Positions 16,410 through 28,547 of a stretch of 64,000 bases of DNA are shown piece after piece. The first letter of the stretch is position 1. Each line of letters starts with the position of its first letter. The position numbers and the translations under genes were made by a program. Below the pieces are notes generated by a model that saw only the letters and a list, made by a program, of their open reading frames with translations, searched no databases and had not been told where the DNA came from. The stretch comes from Kozakia baliensis (GTDB lineage: Bacteria; Pseudomonadota; Alphaproteobacteria; Acetobacterales; Acetobacteraceae): contig NZ_CP014677.1 in assembly GCF_001787335.1 (NCBI RefSeq), forward strand, positions 62,001 to 126,000. The letters are read 5' to 3'.

Positions 16410-17045
16410 TTAGTCTTGCGGGACGAGCGCTTCGACGCGGGCGATGCCGCGTTGTACGGCCGGGCGCGCTTCGACCGCCTCGTACCAGCGGGCGACATGC
16501 GGTGCGTCACTGAATGTGATGTTGGGAAAACCACGACGCCACAGCCAGCCGAAATGGGCGATGTCCGCGATGGTGAATTCCTCTCCGGCAACGTATTCGT
16601 TCCTGGCCAGGATGCTGTCGAGCAGGCCCAGAGTGCGGTTCGCTTCACTGGAGAAACGCTCGATGGCGAGGGGCTGGGGTTCAGCGGCGAAACGCTGGAA
16701 GAACCCCGATTGCCCGAAGGCCGGGCTCAGACCGGAAGCGTGAAAGAAAAGCTGCTCGAAAACGCGGGCGCGCGCCGCGCCACCGACTGGCAGGAGCCGC
16801 CCAGTTTTCTCGGCGAGATAAACGAGGATCGCCGCTGATTCCGTCAGGACGAACGGCTCGCCGCTCTCAGGCGTATCGACGAGAGACGGCACCTTGCCGT
16901 TGGGATTGAGCTTGAGGAACGCTGGCGTCTTCTGCTCGCCCTTGCGGACATTGACGCCGCGCAGCGTGTAGGGCAGCCCCAGTTCCTCCAGCGCGATCGG
17001 CACCTTGACGCTGTTGGGCGTCGCGAAGGCATAAACATCAAACAT
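16410..17045 (-). CDS. glutathione S-transferase family protein
   Basis: The 211-residue protein starts at the ATG at 17045, with AAGGAG upstream. The N-terminal domain has FATPNSVKVPIALEELGL, NPNGKVPSLVD and ESAAILVYLAEKTGRLLP; the C-terminal domain has NEYVAGEEFTIADIAHFGWL. It is related to, but distinct from, the GST at 12.9 kb. Position upstream of nemA suggests conjugation of glutathione to electrophiles handled by the same operon. Confidence 0.87.
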   Translation of the reverse strand: MFDVYAFATPNSVKVPIALEELGLPYTLRGVNVRKGEQKTPAFLKLNPNGKVPSLVDTPESGEPFVLTESAAILVYLAEKTGRLLPVGGAARARVFEQLFFHASGLSPAFGQSGFFQRFAAEPQPLAIERFSSEANRTLGLLDSILARNEYVAGEEFTIADIAHFGWLWRRGFPNITFSDAPHVARWYEAVEARPAVQRGIARVEALVPQD

Positions 17046-17199
17046 CGTCGTTTTCTCCTTCTTGGCGGGCTTGCGGGCCGGAGAGGGCATGCCCGACCAA
17101 CGCCAACAGGGCATGAAGCGGGCTGCCGGTGATCTGAAAGGTCAGCATGCCGTTCGCAACGACCGGTCCGGACGCAACGCGTATGAATGAACCGAACAT
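17038..17199 (-). CDS. small hypothetical protein preceding the GST gene
   Basis: A 53-residue frame from the ATG at 17199 (AAGGAC upstream) reads FGSFIRVASGPVVANGMLTF and a weakly hydrophobic middle, ending eight bases inside the GST gene. The overlap and a fair ribosome binding site favour a real coupled gene, but no family was recognised and it may be only a leader. Confidence 0.35.
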   Translation of the reverse strand: MFGSFIRVASGPVVANGMLTFQITGSPLHALLALVGHALSGPQARQEGENDDV

Positions 17200-17313
17200 C
17201 GAGACACGTCCTTTCTGGCCCGGCCTATCCGGGTGACGTGCGAGATATGTCTTGAAGCGGCTCGACATGGCAGCCGCGTCAGGGCGATAAAGGTCATTCC
17301 TGGGAGGAATGAC

Positions 17314-17820
17314 ATGGACCGGTATCAAGCAATGGCTACCTTTATACGGGTGGTGGAAACGGGCTCGTTCTCATCTGCCGCACGTCAGCTTGGCGTCGGG
17401 CAGCCAGCGGTTTCCAAAACGATCGCACAGCTTGAATCCCGGCTGCAGGTCAGCTTGCTGATCCGCTCTACGCACGGACTGACGCCGACCGAGGCTGGGC
17501 AGAATTTTTACGAACGCGCGCGAAACGCCCTTCAGGAAGCCGACGAGGCGGAGCTTGCTGCGAAAGGGGCAGGTGCAGGGCTCTGGGGACGGTTACGGGT
17601 CTCGGCCGCAACGACGTTCGCGCGGTTGCATGTCATACCGAAATTGCCGCAATTCCTGGCGGAACATCCCCATCTCGACGTCGATATCATTCTCGACGAT
17701 CGCATGATCGATCTCGTGGCAGAGGGCGTCGATATCTCCCTGCGCATGGGCGCGCTTTCCGATTCCACATCATTTCAGTGTGGAAAAGCGCCAAAATATA
17801 TTCCTCTGCGCTTGCAATAA
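17314..17820 (+). pseudogene. LysR-type regulator truncated after the start of the effector domain
   Basis: Residues 1-60 form a complete LysR helix-turn-helix (MATFIRVVETGSFSSAARQL, GQPAVSKTIAQLESRL) and the linker helix follows. The effector-binding domain begins (LRVSAATTFARLHVIPKLPQFL) but homology stops after DISLRMGALSDS near 17765. The remaining residues to the stop are unrelated and AT-rich. The product is 168 residues against about 300 for the family. It is divergent from the GST-nemA genes, its presumed former targets. A truncated DNA-binding form might still repress; this is inference. Confidence 0.8.
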
Positions 17821-17861
17821 TCTTTAAATAAAAATGACATAAATGAATATGCTCATCTGAA

Positions 17862-18860
17862 TTAGAAAATCGCATTGATTGCAAATTGCGGTGATGCTTG
17901 AATGTTTTTATTGTGACCTGCAAAATAAAAGGCAGATCCTACAATGATTCCCCAATGGGCGTTCCAGTTATATTCGAAAGCTGGAGCAATCTGCCAATCT
18001 GTTCCGGCACTTCCAATCTTGTTCACGTAACGCCCACTGGCTTCGTATCCTCGCAGGCGTGAACCATTGGCCCAATCCCGCGCGAGGTCCATCGCCATTA
18101 CCCATTTCTGGCTAAGCGCATATTCCAGCGAAAAGCCGGTTTCGCCACTCATGCCAGGCTGACCACGGCCACGAAAGCCATGCGCGGTGCCATAACTCGT
18201 GGTGTCCACAAGCGTCGCTGACGTGACGGCGCGCCGGAACCAATTCCATATGCGCAGACGTAACTCGTGATTGCCTGGCAGGGTGTAGGTGGATTGCTCG
18301 GTAATTGCAAAGCGGAATACATAAGCCCCGCTGCCAACGCCATCTTCTGTGTTCCCGAGCTTCTTATAGTCGCCTGTAGGAAAGATCATTCCCACGAAGA
18401 GATTGAGGGCAGGGATGTAGCGTTTTGGATCGGGGCGCACGAAACGATAGATCAGATCAACGGGCACATCGCCCGTTTTCGGCCCGTGGGAGTGATCTGT
18501 GGCATGCTTCCATTCATAATCTACAATGGTGTGCACTTGCACACTGAGATCTGGCAGGATTCCATATTTCCATAGCGTGGAATTGGAGAACATACGCTGT
18601 ATCGGATGCGACGCTGGATGCGCTCCACCACGAGAGTCGAACAAGCCCAATGGTTGGTTATAAGAATAGTAGGGCTCGACATTGAGTACACCCGGTTGGG
18701 TCGTGCCGGATGGCGAAACCAATGAACCCGTATACCATTGATTTGCGTAGGCTAGGGAGGTACTACCGATCGAAGCCAAGAGAGTTACGATCGCTCCTTC
18801 GAGAAGTCGCATTCCTTGTCTTTTGAGATCATGCCTCTTTTTTATTCTGTTTTTCCTCAC
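17862..18860 (-). CDS. outer membrane protein, transporter-like beta-barrel
   Basis: The precursor is 332 residues from the GTG at 18860, or 316 from the ATG at 18812 (RLLEGAIVTLLASIGSTSLA is the signal core). The mature protein has alternating aromatic strands typical of a beta-barrel (VLNVEPYYSY, YVFRFAITEQSTYTLPG, WQIAPAFEYNWNAHWGII) and ends in a hydrophobic, Phe-terminal strand (FAINAIF), the usual outer-membrane assembly signal. It resembles the phenol-degradation MetA/DUF transporter-like group. It lies 14 bp after the asparaginase gene and may admit asparagine or aspartate to the periplasm. Confidence 0.65.
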   Translation of the reverse strand: MRKNRIKKRHDLKRQGMRLLEGAIVTLLASIGSTSLAYANQWYTGSLVSPSGTTQPGVLNVEPYYSYNQPLGLFDSRGGAHPASHPIQRMFSNSTLWKYGILPDLSVQVHTIVDYEWKHATDHSHGPKTGDVPVDLIYRFVRPDPKRYIPALNLFVGMIFPTGDYKKLGNTEDGVGSGAYVFRFAITEQSTYTLPGNHELRLRIWNWFRRAVTSATLVDTTSYGTAHGFRGRGQPGMSGETGFSLEYALSQKWVMAMDLARDWANGSRLRGYEASGRYVNKIGSAGTDWQIAPAFEYNWNAHWGIIVGSAFYFAGHNKNIQASPQFAINAIF

Positions 18861-18874
18861 ATTCGCGTACCTTG

Positions 18875-19990
18875 CTAGTATCCTTCTCCAAAAGCTTTTT
18901 GAATGTCGGCAGGGGTCGTCGTGTCGGTCGCGAGAAGGAGTTGAAGGAGTATCCGCGCTTTTTGCGGATTGAGATCGAGAGATGCCACCAATCCGTGACG
19001 ATCATCATCGACCTCCACATTCCGGTTCACATACCCATCTCCCACACGAGAGGAGCGGACGACCACAATCCCAGCTTTTACGGCACGATCCAGACCGGCA
19101 AGCGCTGCTTCCGACACATTGCCATCTCCCATTCCGGCAACCACAATGCCGCGTGCGCCAGTCTTTACCGCTTCATCGATCTGTGCCGCATCCATGTCTG
19201 CATGGGCATAGATAACTTCGACCCGAGGCAATTGATGGTTTTGTGGTAAGTCCACATGAATCCTGGCGCGTGCCGGCGCGAAGAAACGCACGCTTGCAGG
19301 GTCAACGCTTCCTACCGGGCCTGCGTCACGCGAACGGAAGGTCTCCAAAGCGGTAGTGTGGGTTTTGCTCACCCAATGGGCCGCATGAATAGCGTCGTCC
19401 ATGACTACGAGAACACCGCGCCCACGCGTTTGTGGGGTTGCGGCTACCTTTACGGCTTCATACATATTAGCCGGGCCATCGGCGCTAATCGCCGTGCTTG
19501 GTCGCATTGCGCCCGTCAGGATTATGGGTTTGGAGTTTCCAATTACTGTATCGAGGAAAAAAGCCGTCTCCTCCATTGTATCGGTACCGTGCGTGATGAC
19601 CACCGCATCGGCCTCGTTCTTCTCAAATGCCGCCCGAATACGCTCGGCGAGACGGAACCAGACTTGGCTATTCATATTTTGAGAAGGAATATTGGAGATC
19701 TGCTCCACCTTGAGGCGTGCCAACTTTTCTAGGCCAGGCACGCCTGCGATAAGCTGCTCACCGGTAACCGCACCTGCATTATAGCCGATAGCCGATCTCG
19801 TATCGGCCTTGCCCGAGATCGTGCCGCCTGTTGCCAAAACGAGAACACGCGGCAGGGAAGCTTTCGCCTCAACCATCCCGGATACTTCTCTGGAGTTAGC
19901 ATGCAGGGGAGTAGGCAGAACGGCAGCCATACCCAGAATGATCGAAAGAAAAGGCAAGAGACGCCGCTCGCGATATGCGGAAAACATCAA
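18875..19990 (-). CDS. ansB: exported type II L-asparaginase
   Basis: The 371-residue precursor has a signal peptide (FLSIILGMAAVLPTPLHA). Both catalytic threonine motifs are present: VLATGGTISG near residue 53 and ITHGTDTMEETAFFLD near residue 130, followed by ILTGAMRPSTAISADG. It hydrolyses asparagine (and usually glutamine more weakly) to aspartate and ammonia in the periplasm. The next gene upstream makes aspartate 4-decarboxylase and the one before that the aspartate:alanine exchanger, so asparagine can be turned to alanine plus carbon dioxide by this module. Confidence 0.92.
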   Translation of the reverse strand: MMFSAYRERRLLPFLSIILGMAAVLPTPLHANSREVSGMVEAKASLPRVLVLATGGTISGKADTRSAIGYNAGAVTGEQLIAGVPGLEKLARLKVEQISNIPSQNMNSQVWFRLAERIRAAFEKNEADAVVITHGTDTMEETAFFLDTVIGNSKPIILTGAMRPSTAISADGPANMYEAVKVAATPQTRGRGVLVVMDDAIHAAHWVSKTHTTALETFRSRDAGPVGSVDPASVRFFAPARARIHVDLPQNHQLPRVEVIYAHADMDAAQIDEAVKTGARGIVVAGMGDGNVSEAALAGLDRAVKAGIVVVRSSRVGDGYVNRNVEVDDDRHGLVASLDLNPQKARILLQLLLATDTTTPADIQKAFGEGY

Positions 19991-20070
19991 AACGAATACC
20001 CTCTACGGCTTTGCTGAAAACGGGAGGACGGCCCTGAGAGCATTGTGATTTGCTTCAGGGCTAGACGAGT

Positions 20071-23378
<3,308 letters not shown>

Positions 23379-24086
23379 CAGAGATTCCTTAATTTGTTTT
23401 CACGGAAACACGTCATCGTGAAGAATCGCAGCCTTGTCATTGACCGAGATCAATAAAGAAGAACATACAAAACTAATAATGTTTTGGATTGTAATCGATA
23501 TGAAGTAAAAACAAAAGCATGTAAATCGATTTAAAATACTTATCGGATAATCATAATTCTATAATTATAAGAGAAATGCGATTCATAGATAGTATATATT
23601 CATATAAACCGTATGTTAGCGCGTCAAATTAGTCTTATCTAATGAAAATTCGATTATTCCACTGTGTGCGGATTGAAGTAACAGTCGAGAGGCAAGGGTG
23701 TTGTTTCTAAGACCCAAGCAGATAACGAATGAGTCATTCAACCGCTGCAGGCCTGGCGACTTGCGGGCGCTTAAGTCAAAAGCCTGATCGCTAACGTGCC
23801 AAAATACGAGGTGTCACTTTGCTCATCGATCGTGTTGCTTACGGAAAGATTTGGTCCAGACCAATGATGTCTTGCAAGCTGCGAACTGTCGCAGCAGTTA
23901 GTTCCATAAGATATATTATGCCAACTTGGTGGCGTGTGAGGGTTCGTATAAAGATGTCGGGACTGTCTCAGTATGATCATCGGCAACCAGCCATCTTTCA
24001 CAATGATGCGCTGACTATAGGCCGATGTTATCACTTGGGAATAAACTTTAAGCATGGGCATTTCGCCGGTGATGAGCGCCTCTGCA
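23379..24086. other. AT-rich intergenic region upstream of aspT
   Basis: This 0.7 kb stretch should hold the promoter of the aspT-asdA-ansB genes. The part from about 23450 to 23640 is strongly AT-rich. No convincing gene was seen; short frames near 23800-24060 have no recognisable motifs. Confidence 0.45.
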
Positions 24087-24416
24087 ATGAGCTACAAACG
24101 GTATCGTTTTCCGCTGAGCTTTCGCCTGATCAAAGAAATACTGCTCGAGCGTGGGATCATCGTTTCGTATGAGAGAATCCGGCGCAGTATTTGCCCGGCC
24201 CTGCGTCGCAAACCCGCGAAACGCGGAGATATCTGGCGTCTGGACGAGGTTTGGATCGTCATTGGTGGCAAGCCGCTCTGGCTGTGGCGTGCCGTCGATC
24301 AGGAAGGCTATGTTCTGGACGAAATCCTGCAGACACGACGGAACACAAAAGCCGCGAAGCGTTTGCTGACCCTGCTTCTACGTCAGCAGGGCATCCGGCC
24401 CAAACGCATGGTCTAG
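24087..24416 (+). pseudogene. IS6 family transposase remnant, N-terminal half
   Basis: The frame starts SYKRYRFPLS, skips a stretch of the usual helix-turn-helix, and continues KEILLERGIIVSYERIRR, RGDIWRLDEVWIVIGGK and LWRAVDQEGYVLDEILQ, the IS6 family DDE core with its first Asp. It stops after RQQGIRPKRMV, just where the second Asp segment (VTDKL) should follow. It is therefore missing part of the DNA-binding domain and the whole C-terminal half. C-terminal IS6 pieces in other places lie at about 25.5 and 38.3 kb. Confidence 0.7.
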
Positions 24417-25020
24417 GCCACTATTGAATTGAGAAGTGTAAAAATCTTTTGTAACATCAGATCTACGAAATAAGATGATCTGGTGTTTCTCAATCAAGAA
24501 AAAATATCCGGCGAGTCAACTTCATCTATATGAAATGCCGCTGCGTAATTAATCTTTGAATTTTACCTACCCAACTAAGAAATTTAAATCCTAAATTGAC
24601 GATAACTTGCCATGTTGCGTCTGTCTAGCTGGGTAGCGCGCATTACAGGCATTCTGGACTGGTCGTTTTCCGACCGTCAGCAATAGGCGTCTAAATGTGA
24701 GGTAGGAATATCCGAGATGAGGCGAGTAAAGCATGTTTGCTTAATTTTTGAAGCCGATATTTGTATCCTATGTGTCTCTATAGACATGATCATCGCTCTG
24801 GCCTGTACGCAAGCCTTATATTCGATCACCTTGAACATGGCATAGGGGAGCAAGGAACTTAGCATGCGATCCTGGGCCTTAATACCAACCGATTTTGGTT
24901 TGTGGTAGCTGAGCGCAGGATTGCCTGCAATCCATCAACTCTCCGAGCCGGCTATCATTGCGTTATGCTTGGGGACAATTATTGTCGGCGCTATTGGATT
25001 TCCCAAAAACTAGAGCATCG
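24417..25020. other. intergenic region without recognised genes
   Basis: The stretch is AT-rich in its first half. No open frame with motifs or a good ribosome binding site was found. Confidence 0.4.
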
Positions 25021-25023
25021 GCG

Positions 25024-25336
25024 ATGCGTAAATTTGATTATCGACCCTTCAAATATGCAATTATAGGCGAGGCCATCGGCATCAGTTTCGTGATGGTGTT
25101 TTGTATTTTAGCACAAGTCCCAAGCCTAATTATCCCTCTTATTGGAGCTCCATTTCATCTCGCTTTCGAAAGCTTTCGATGATCACAGATTTACCGCAGT
25201 CGGATCGGCGATGGCCTTTCTTAGTCTCGGTGCTTTGCTATGGGCCGCCCCTACGCGAGATGCCGTAGCCGGTATCGGGGGCGGAGCAATTTTATGGTCA
25301 TTGTGGGTCAGTCCGGCGACACTGCGCCGTCGGTGA
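25024..25336 (+). pseudogene. small hypothetical membrane protein, probably frameshifted
   Basis: A frame from the ATG at 25024 reads RKFDYRPFKYAIIGEAIG and then a hydrophobic helix (ISFVMVFCILAQVPSLIIPL) before stopping near 25182. A second frame overlapping it continues with AVGSAMAFLSLGALLWAAP and a further hydrophobic stretch, ending WVSPATLRRR. The two may be one small membrane protein with a single frameshift near 25170. No family was recognised. Confidence 0.3.
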
Positions 25337-25369
25337 CGATTGGTGTTGTGATGGTCTGCGAATAATCGT

Positions 25370-25539
25370 GAGCGTTTGATTGAGGACAGCATCGCTCCTA
25401 CCAAGTAGCATTGTGCGGGTCAGCGGTATTTCAATATCGGGCTTCACGCCAACGCCTTCGAACACGGAGTCGAAGCGCTGATAGCCACCGGGCGCGCGAA
25501 ATTTCTACATGACACGCTCGCGTTTTCGCAGCGGAAAAT
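25370..25539 (-). pseudogene. fused remnant: IS6 transposase C-terminal piece joined to an S41-peptidase-like tail
   Basis: On the minus strand the first part reads PLRKRERVM, a stop, then KFRAPGGYQRF, which is the conserved C-terminal RRRER...KFRSP...QRF segment of IS6 transposases. It continues in frame as VFEGVGVKPDIEIPLTR and LGRSDAVLNQTL, which looks like the C-terminus of an S41 family peptidase. The join is a recombination scar. The S41 assignment is by eye only. The left end of the IS5 copy at 25540 cuts it. Confidence 0.4.
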
Positions 25540-26535
25540 GGCTTTGTTGCGTAAATGCTCGTAGTGGATTCACGGACTGAATCCAGACTGGTGGCTGGGA
25601 GTGATGAGCAAGCCGAAGCCCACGCGATACCGCACGGCGAACTGGTCCTCCTACAACGCAGCGCTGAAGAAGCGTGGATATCTGACGGTGTGGTCTGACC
25701 CATCCATGAATTGGGAAGGCCTTCCGACGGGGCGCCGGGGACGGCGGCAGAGTGACAGCGATGCTGCGATCCAGACCTGCCTGACGTTGAAAGTCCTGTT
25801 CGGTTTTGCGTTGCGGCAGACAACGGAGTTTGTTGAAAGTCTCCTGCATCTGGCCGGACTTGCGTGGTCGGTACCAGATTTCAGCACGCTGAGCCGCCGA
25901 CAGGAAGTCCTGACGGTCGATATCGCGTATCGCGGTTCGAACGGTCCGCTCCCTCTTCTGATCGATAGCACCAAGATCAAGGTCGAAGGAGAAGGTGAAT
26001 GGCACAGGCGCAAACATGGCGGTTCGAAACGTCGTCTCTGGCGTAAACTCCCTATCGGGATCGACGCAGGATCTCTGAAAATCAGGGCCGTAGAAATGAC
26101 GGGAAACGAGATCGGTGATGCCCCGGTCCTGGCCGCCCTTTTGGAACAGATCCCTGAAGATGAGGACATCGCCAGCGTCACGGCCGATGGAGCGTATGAT
26201 ACGAGGCGATCCCATGAGACCATTGCCAGTCGCAGTGCTCAGGCTGTCATCCCTCCTCGAAAGAACGCAACACCATGGCGCCTCACATCACCGGGCGCCA
26301 TCGCCCGAAATGACGCTCTACAGACTTGCAAGCATCTCGGACGGGCCAACTGGAGACGATGGAGCGGTTATCATCGACGAAGCCGCGTCGAGACGAAAAT
26401 GCACTGCATCCAGCGACTGGGCCAGCGTCTGACAGCACGGAATTTCGACCGCCAACTCACGGTTCACAACCGTGTCGCCATCCTCAATCGCTTCACAGCG
26501 CTCGGAACCCCCGTCACTCATGCAGTCGCCTGCCC
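25540..26535 (+). mobile_element. IS5 family (IS903-like) element copy 1, right end missing
   Basis: The left terminal repeat GGCTTTGTTGCGTAAATGC starts at 25540. The transposase gene inside is intact, but the expected right repeat, seen in copy 2 at 30865, is absent. The sequence departs from copy 2 directly after the last transposase codons, near 26533. The element is therefore truncated on its right and could not move by itself, although its transposase could act on copy 2. Confidence 0.75.
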
Positions 26536-26545
26536 TAAAGCTTAA
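25601..26545 (+). CDS. IS5 family (IS903 group) transposase
   Basis: The protein is about 314 residues. Family motifs are the N-terminal TRYRTANWSSYNAAL and RGYLTVW, then LLIDSTKIKVEGEGEW with the first catalytic Asp, VTADGAYDTRRSH with the second, and SRVETKMHCIQRLG with the catalytic Glu. The frame is open throughout, with the last few residues (CPKA) replaced by flanking sequence because the element lost its right end. It is the only apparently complete IS5-type transposase in the window. It shares about 95 percent or more of its bases, by eye, with the broken copy at 29.9 kb. Confidence 0.88.
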   Translation: MMSKPKPTRYRTANWSSYNAALKKRGYLTVWSDPSMNWEGLPTGRRGRRQSDSDAAIQTCLTLKVLFGFALRQTTEFVESLLHLAGLAWSVPDFSTLSRRQEVLTVDIAYRGSNGPLPLLIDSTKIKVEGEGEWHRRKHGGSKRRLWRKLPIGIDAGSLKIRAVEMTGNEIGDAPVLAALLEQIPEDEDIASVTADGAYDTRRSHETIASRSAQAVIPPRKNATPWRLTSPGAIARNDALQTCKHLGRANWRRWSGYHRRSRVETKMHCIQRLGQRLTARNFDRQLTVHNRVAILNRFTALGTPVTHAVACPKA

Positions 26546-26711
26546 TGTTATGAATATCGCTAACAACCATTATCTTAGCTTCGTCACTGGCACGGCCACG
26601 AATGCCCCCGCGACTACCGGTGTTTTCGGTTCAAACATCGTAGGTGCATAAACTGATTTTAACATTGCATCGCCGTTTTCCGTTCTTGGCACAGCCAGTA
26701 CCGAGTTCTGA
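26536..26711 (+). pseudogene. C-terminal fragment of an unrecognised protein
   Basis: After the IS truncation a plus-strand frame reads NNHYLSFVTGTATNAPATT, then GVFGSNIVGA, an in-frame stop, then TDFNIASPFSVLGTASTEF and another stop. It is followed closely by a strong terminator, as the end of a real gene would be. The Gly/Thr/Ala-rich sequence suggests a secreted or phage-like structural protein tail, but no family was identified. Confidence 0.3.
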
Positions 26712-26719
26712 GCGACTAA

Positions 26720-26752
26720 AGTTCCGGGCGTTTTTGCCCGGAACTAATTTTT
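26720..26752 (+). terminator. strong intrinsic terminator
   Basis: AGTTCCGGGC and GCCCGGAACT form a perfect 10-bp GC-rich stem around a 6-base loop, followed by AATTTTTC. It is oriented for plus-strand transcription and would end the gene whose fragment precedes it. Confidence 0.85.
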
Positions 26753-27065
26753 CTTGCGCAGAATTTATGACGTTCTGCTATGTGATAGCTATAGAGTTTT
26801 TCATTTTCGTTAGGAAATGAAAAATCATGGGAACATAATAAATGCTATCTTATATTTAGCCTTTTAATATAGTAATATCGTATAAATGTTCTGATAATTT
26901 TGTGTTTGTTGAGTATAATAGTAATATTAGATTCTGTATAATTTTTTTCCAGAATGCAAAATTGTTCTTTTTCTAAGAATTATTGGCGGTCACAGTCTTT
27001 CTTGGCGATGAGCGATAAAAATTGACTGCGAAATATGGTTTTGATACATAGCTTCTATTTAGAGA
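26753..27065. other. AT-rich region without genes
   Basis: The sequence is very AT-rich, with no usable open frames. It precedes an IS5 fossil and lies about 0.8 kb before the iteron field. Confidence 0.5.
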
Positions 27066-27069
27066 AAGT

Positions 27070-27600
27070 CTTAGGCGATCGGTCGGATTGACTGACATGC
27101 AATGGGCGTTGCTCGGCCCCTTCTGCCTACTGAAGGCGGACGCAGATGTCGTCCTACTTATAGGCATGATGTGAATGATGCGCACGGAAGTGCATCTTCC
27201 AGATGAACACAGCAAGCGGAACAGCACTTTTCGCCGATATCGACGCTGGTCGAGCAGGATAGAAGCGCCGACATGGTCGACAGCACCGTGATCTGAGCGC
27301 ACTATATATGTAAAAAAGGTCTCAGGAGGCTGCCGCGCTTGGCCGATTGCGCGGAGGATTTACACGGTTTCTTCCTGACACCAGGGCAAACCCATGATAT
27401 ATTAGGGTTATACCCCTGTTCCAGATGATTTCCGATCGGATCGAGGCATTCCTAGCAGATAAAGGCTACGATACTGGCGCCATGCGCGGAGGGTGCGCTA
27501 ATGCGAAGGTTGAGGCCGGCATCCCCTCGCAGGTAATTCGGTTCCATGTGACAAAATCAAGACGTTCTACCTTGGATTTTCCGCAATCACCTCAGGTAAA
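27070..27600 (+). pseudogene. IS5 family transposase fossil
   Basis: Scattered matches in several frames appear in the right order: LTDMQWALLGPF, then KGLRRLPRLADCAEDLHGFF with LTPGQTHDI, then SDRIEA-like and ADKGYD-like bases around 27420-27480, and a final segment resembling VIPSKSNR. Numerous stops and shifts exclude function. It is an old copy of a single-ORF-pair IS5 element. Confidence 0.5.
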
Positions 27601-27865
27601 CTAACGATACTCTTTGTCCATGAGGACTATTATAAAAATTAGTTATTATTTACTTTTCAATGCTAATTACGTCTATAACGTTTTATTATTCAATTTCCTG
27701 ACGGCGTTTTATTGCTTATCGTTTCAAATGGGTCTCAATCAATTAATTTATACTACAGCCTGCAATTTTAATGCAGCGATAAGCCTGTTTAAAGTAAATT
27801 ATATTATAAGCATATGTCAATATAAATTGGAATTTCCAAAAAACGGGTAGTGAATTCTTTAGGCT
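27601..27865. other. AT-rich stretch next to the iterons
   Basis: This region has very high AT content, suited to strand opening at an origin. A 78-codon frame at 27614-27850 encodes only a hydrophobic, low-complexity product and is probably chance. Confidence 0.45.
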
Positions 27866-27869
27866 TTTC

Positions 27870-28482
27870 GTCACCGATTCAGCGCTGTTATCGACCTATG
27901 ATCGTCACCGATTCAGCGTGGCATACTTAACAAGGATATTGACATTAGCAGGTGTCACCGATTCAGCGTATTGACCAAAAATTTGTTGCTCAACAGACGC
28001 TAGTTAACGCTTTGCTAAACATGTTTAGCCTACGAGTCGCACATAACCTCTATGTAAATCCATTTAACAGATATCGGTCTTAATTTGGACGCGGAATTGC
28101 GCTGAATCGGTGACGGTAAATGCAATGCAATTTAGCGCTTGATATGCGATTTCTCGAAGAGAAAACTGAATGAAAATATCAGGATCAAGCATTTAACGTA
28201 GAAATCCACGCTGAATTGGTGACGGGGAGATAAGCTTCATGCCTATCAGAAAAAGATTTATAGGAGTCATATAGGTATGTGTCATCGAATCAGCGTGGAT
28301 AACGAGCATTTATGTCATAGATTCTGCGTAAAATGATGTTTTAGCGTCGTAAATTCAGCGTTTCACTGTCATTCATTCAGCGTGAATAGATTTTTTTATG
28401 TCTAATCGTCATAGATTCAGCGTGGAAAAGTCGAATTTTGTGCTGTTTTTTCGTTTTTTTCGTTTTCGTCATAGATTCAGCG
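27870..28482. repeat. iteron field of the replication origin (11 copies)
   Basis: Eleven copies of a 15-base motif, consensus GTCAYNRATTCAGCG, start at 27870, 27904, 27954, 28100 (complement), 28209 (complement), 28281, 28314, 28346, 28368, 28408 and 28468. The first three are identical (GTCACCGATTCAGCG); the later ones vary in the middle, most often GTCATAGATTCAGCG. Spacing is irregular and two copies are inverted. They end about 65 bp before the RepA-type initiator gene. Iterons bind the initiator to start replication and to control copy number. Confidence 0.9.
28294..28302 (-). promoter_or_regulatory. candidate DnaA box in the origin
   Basis: CGTGGATAA matches the complement of the DnaA box TTATCCACA at eight of nine positions. 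It overlaps the end of the iteron at 28281. Its place within the iteron field supports a role in replication, though a single near-match can be chance. Confidence 0.4.
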
Positions 28483-28547
28483 CGACAAGCTCAGTTTTTT
28501 TGTTTTACGGCTAGTTCACTGGCATTGTGTGACAGAGGTTCGCATTC

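Noticed and set aside
15809-16513. Open frame on the plus strand across the old yellow enzyme gene
   Set aside because: It lies opposite a strongly conserved enzyme; the frame is a GC-bias shadow with no motifs.
27614-27850. Hydrophobic 78-codon frame before the iterons
   Set aside because: AT-rich DNA yields such frames by chance; there is no ribosome binding site or conserved motif.
27870-28482. Array of similar 15-bp repeats as a possible CRISPR
   Set aside because: Spacings vary from 22 to over 100 bases, some copies are inverted, the repeat is too short and no cas genes are near. Position before repA fits iterons.
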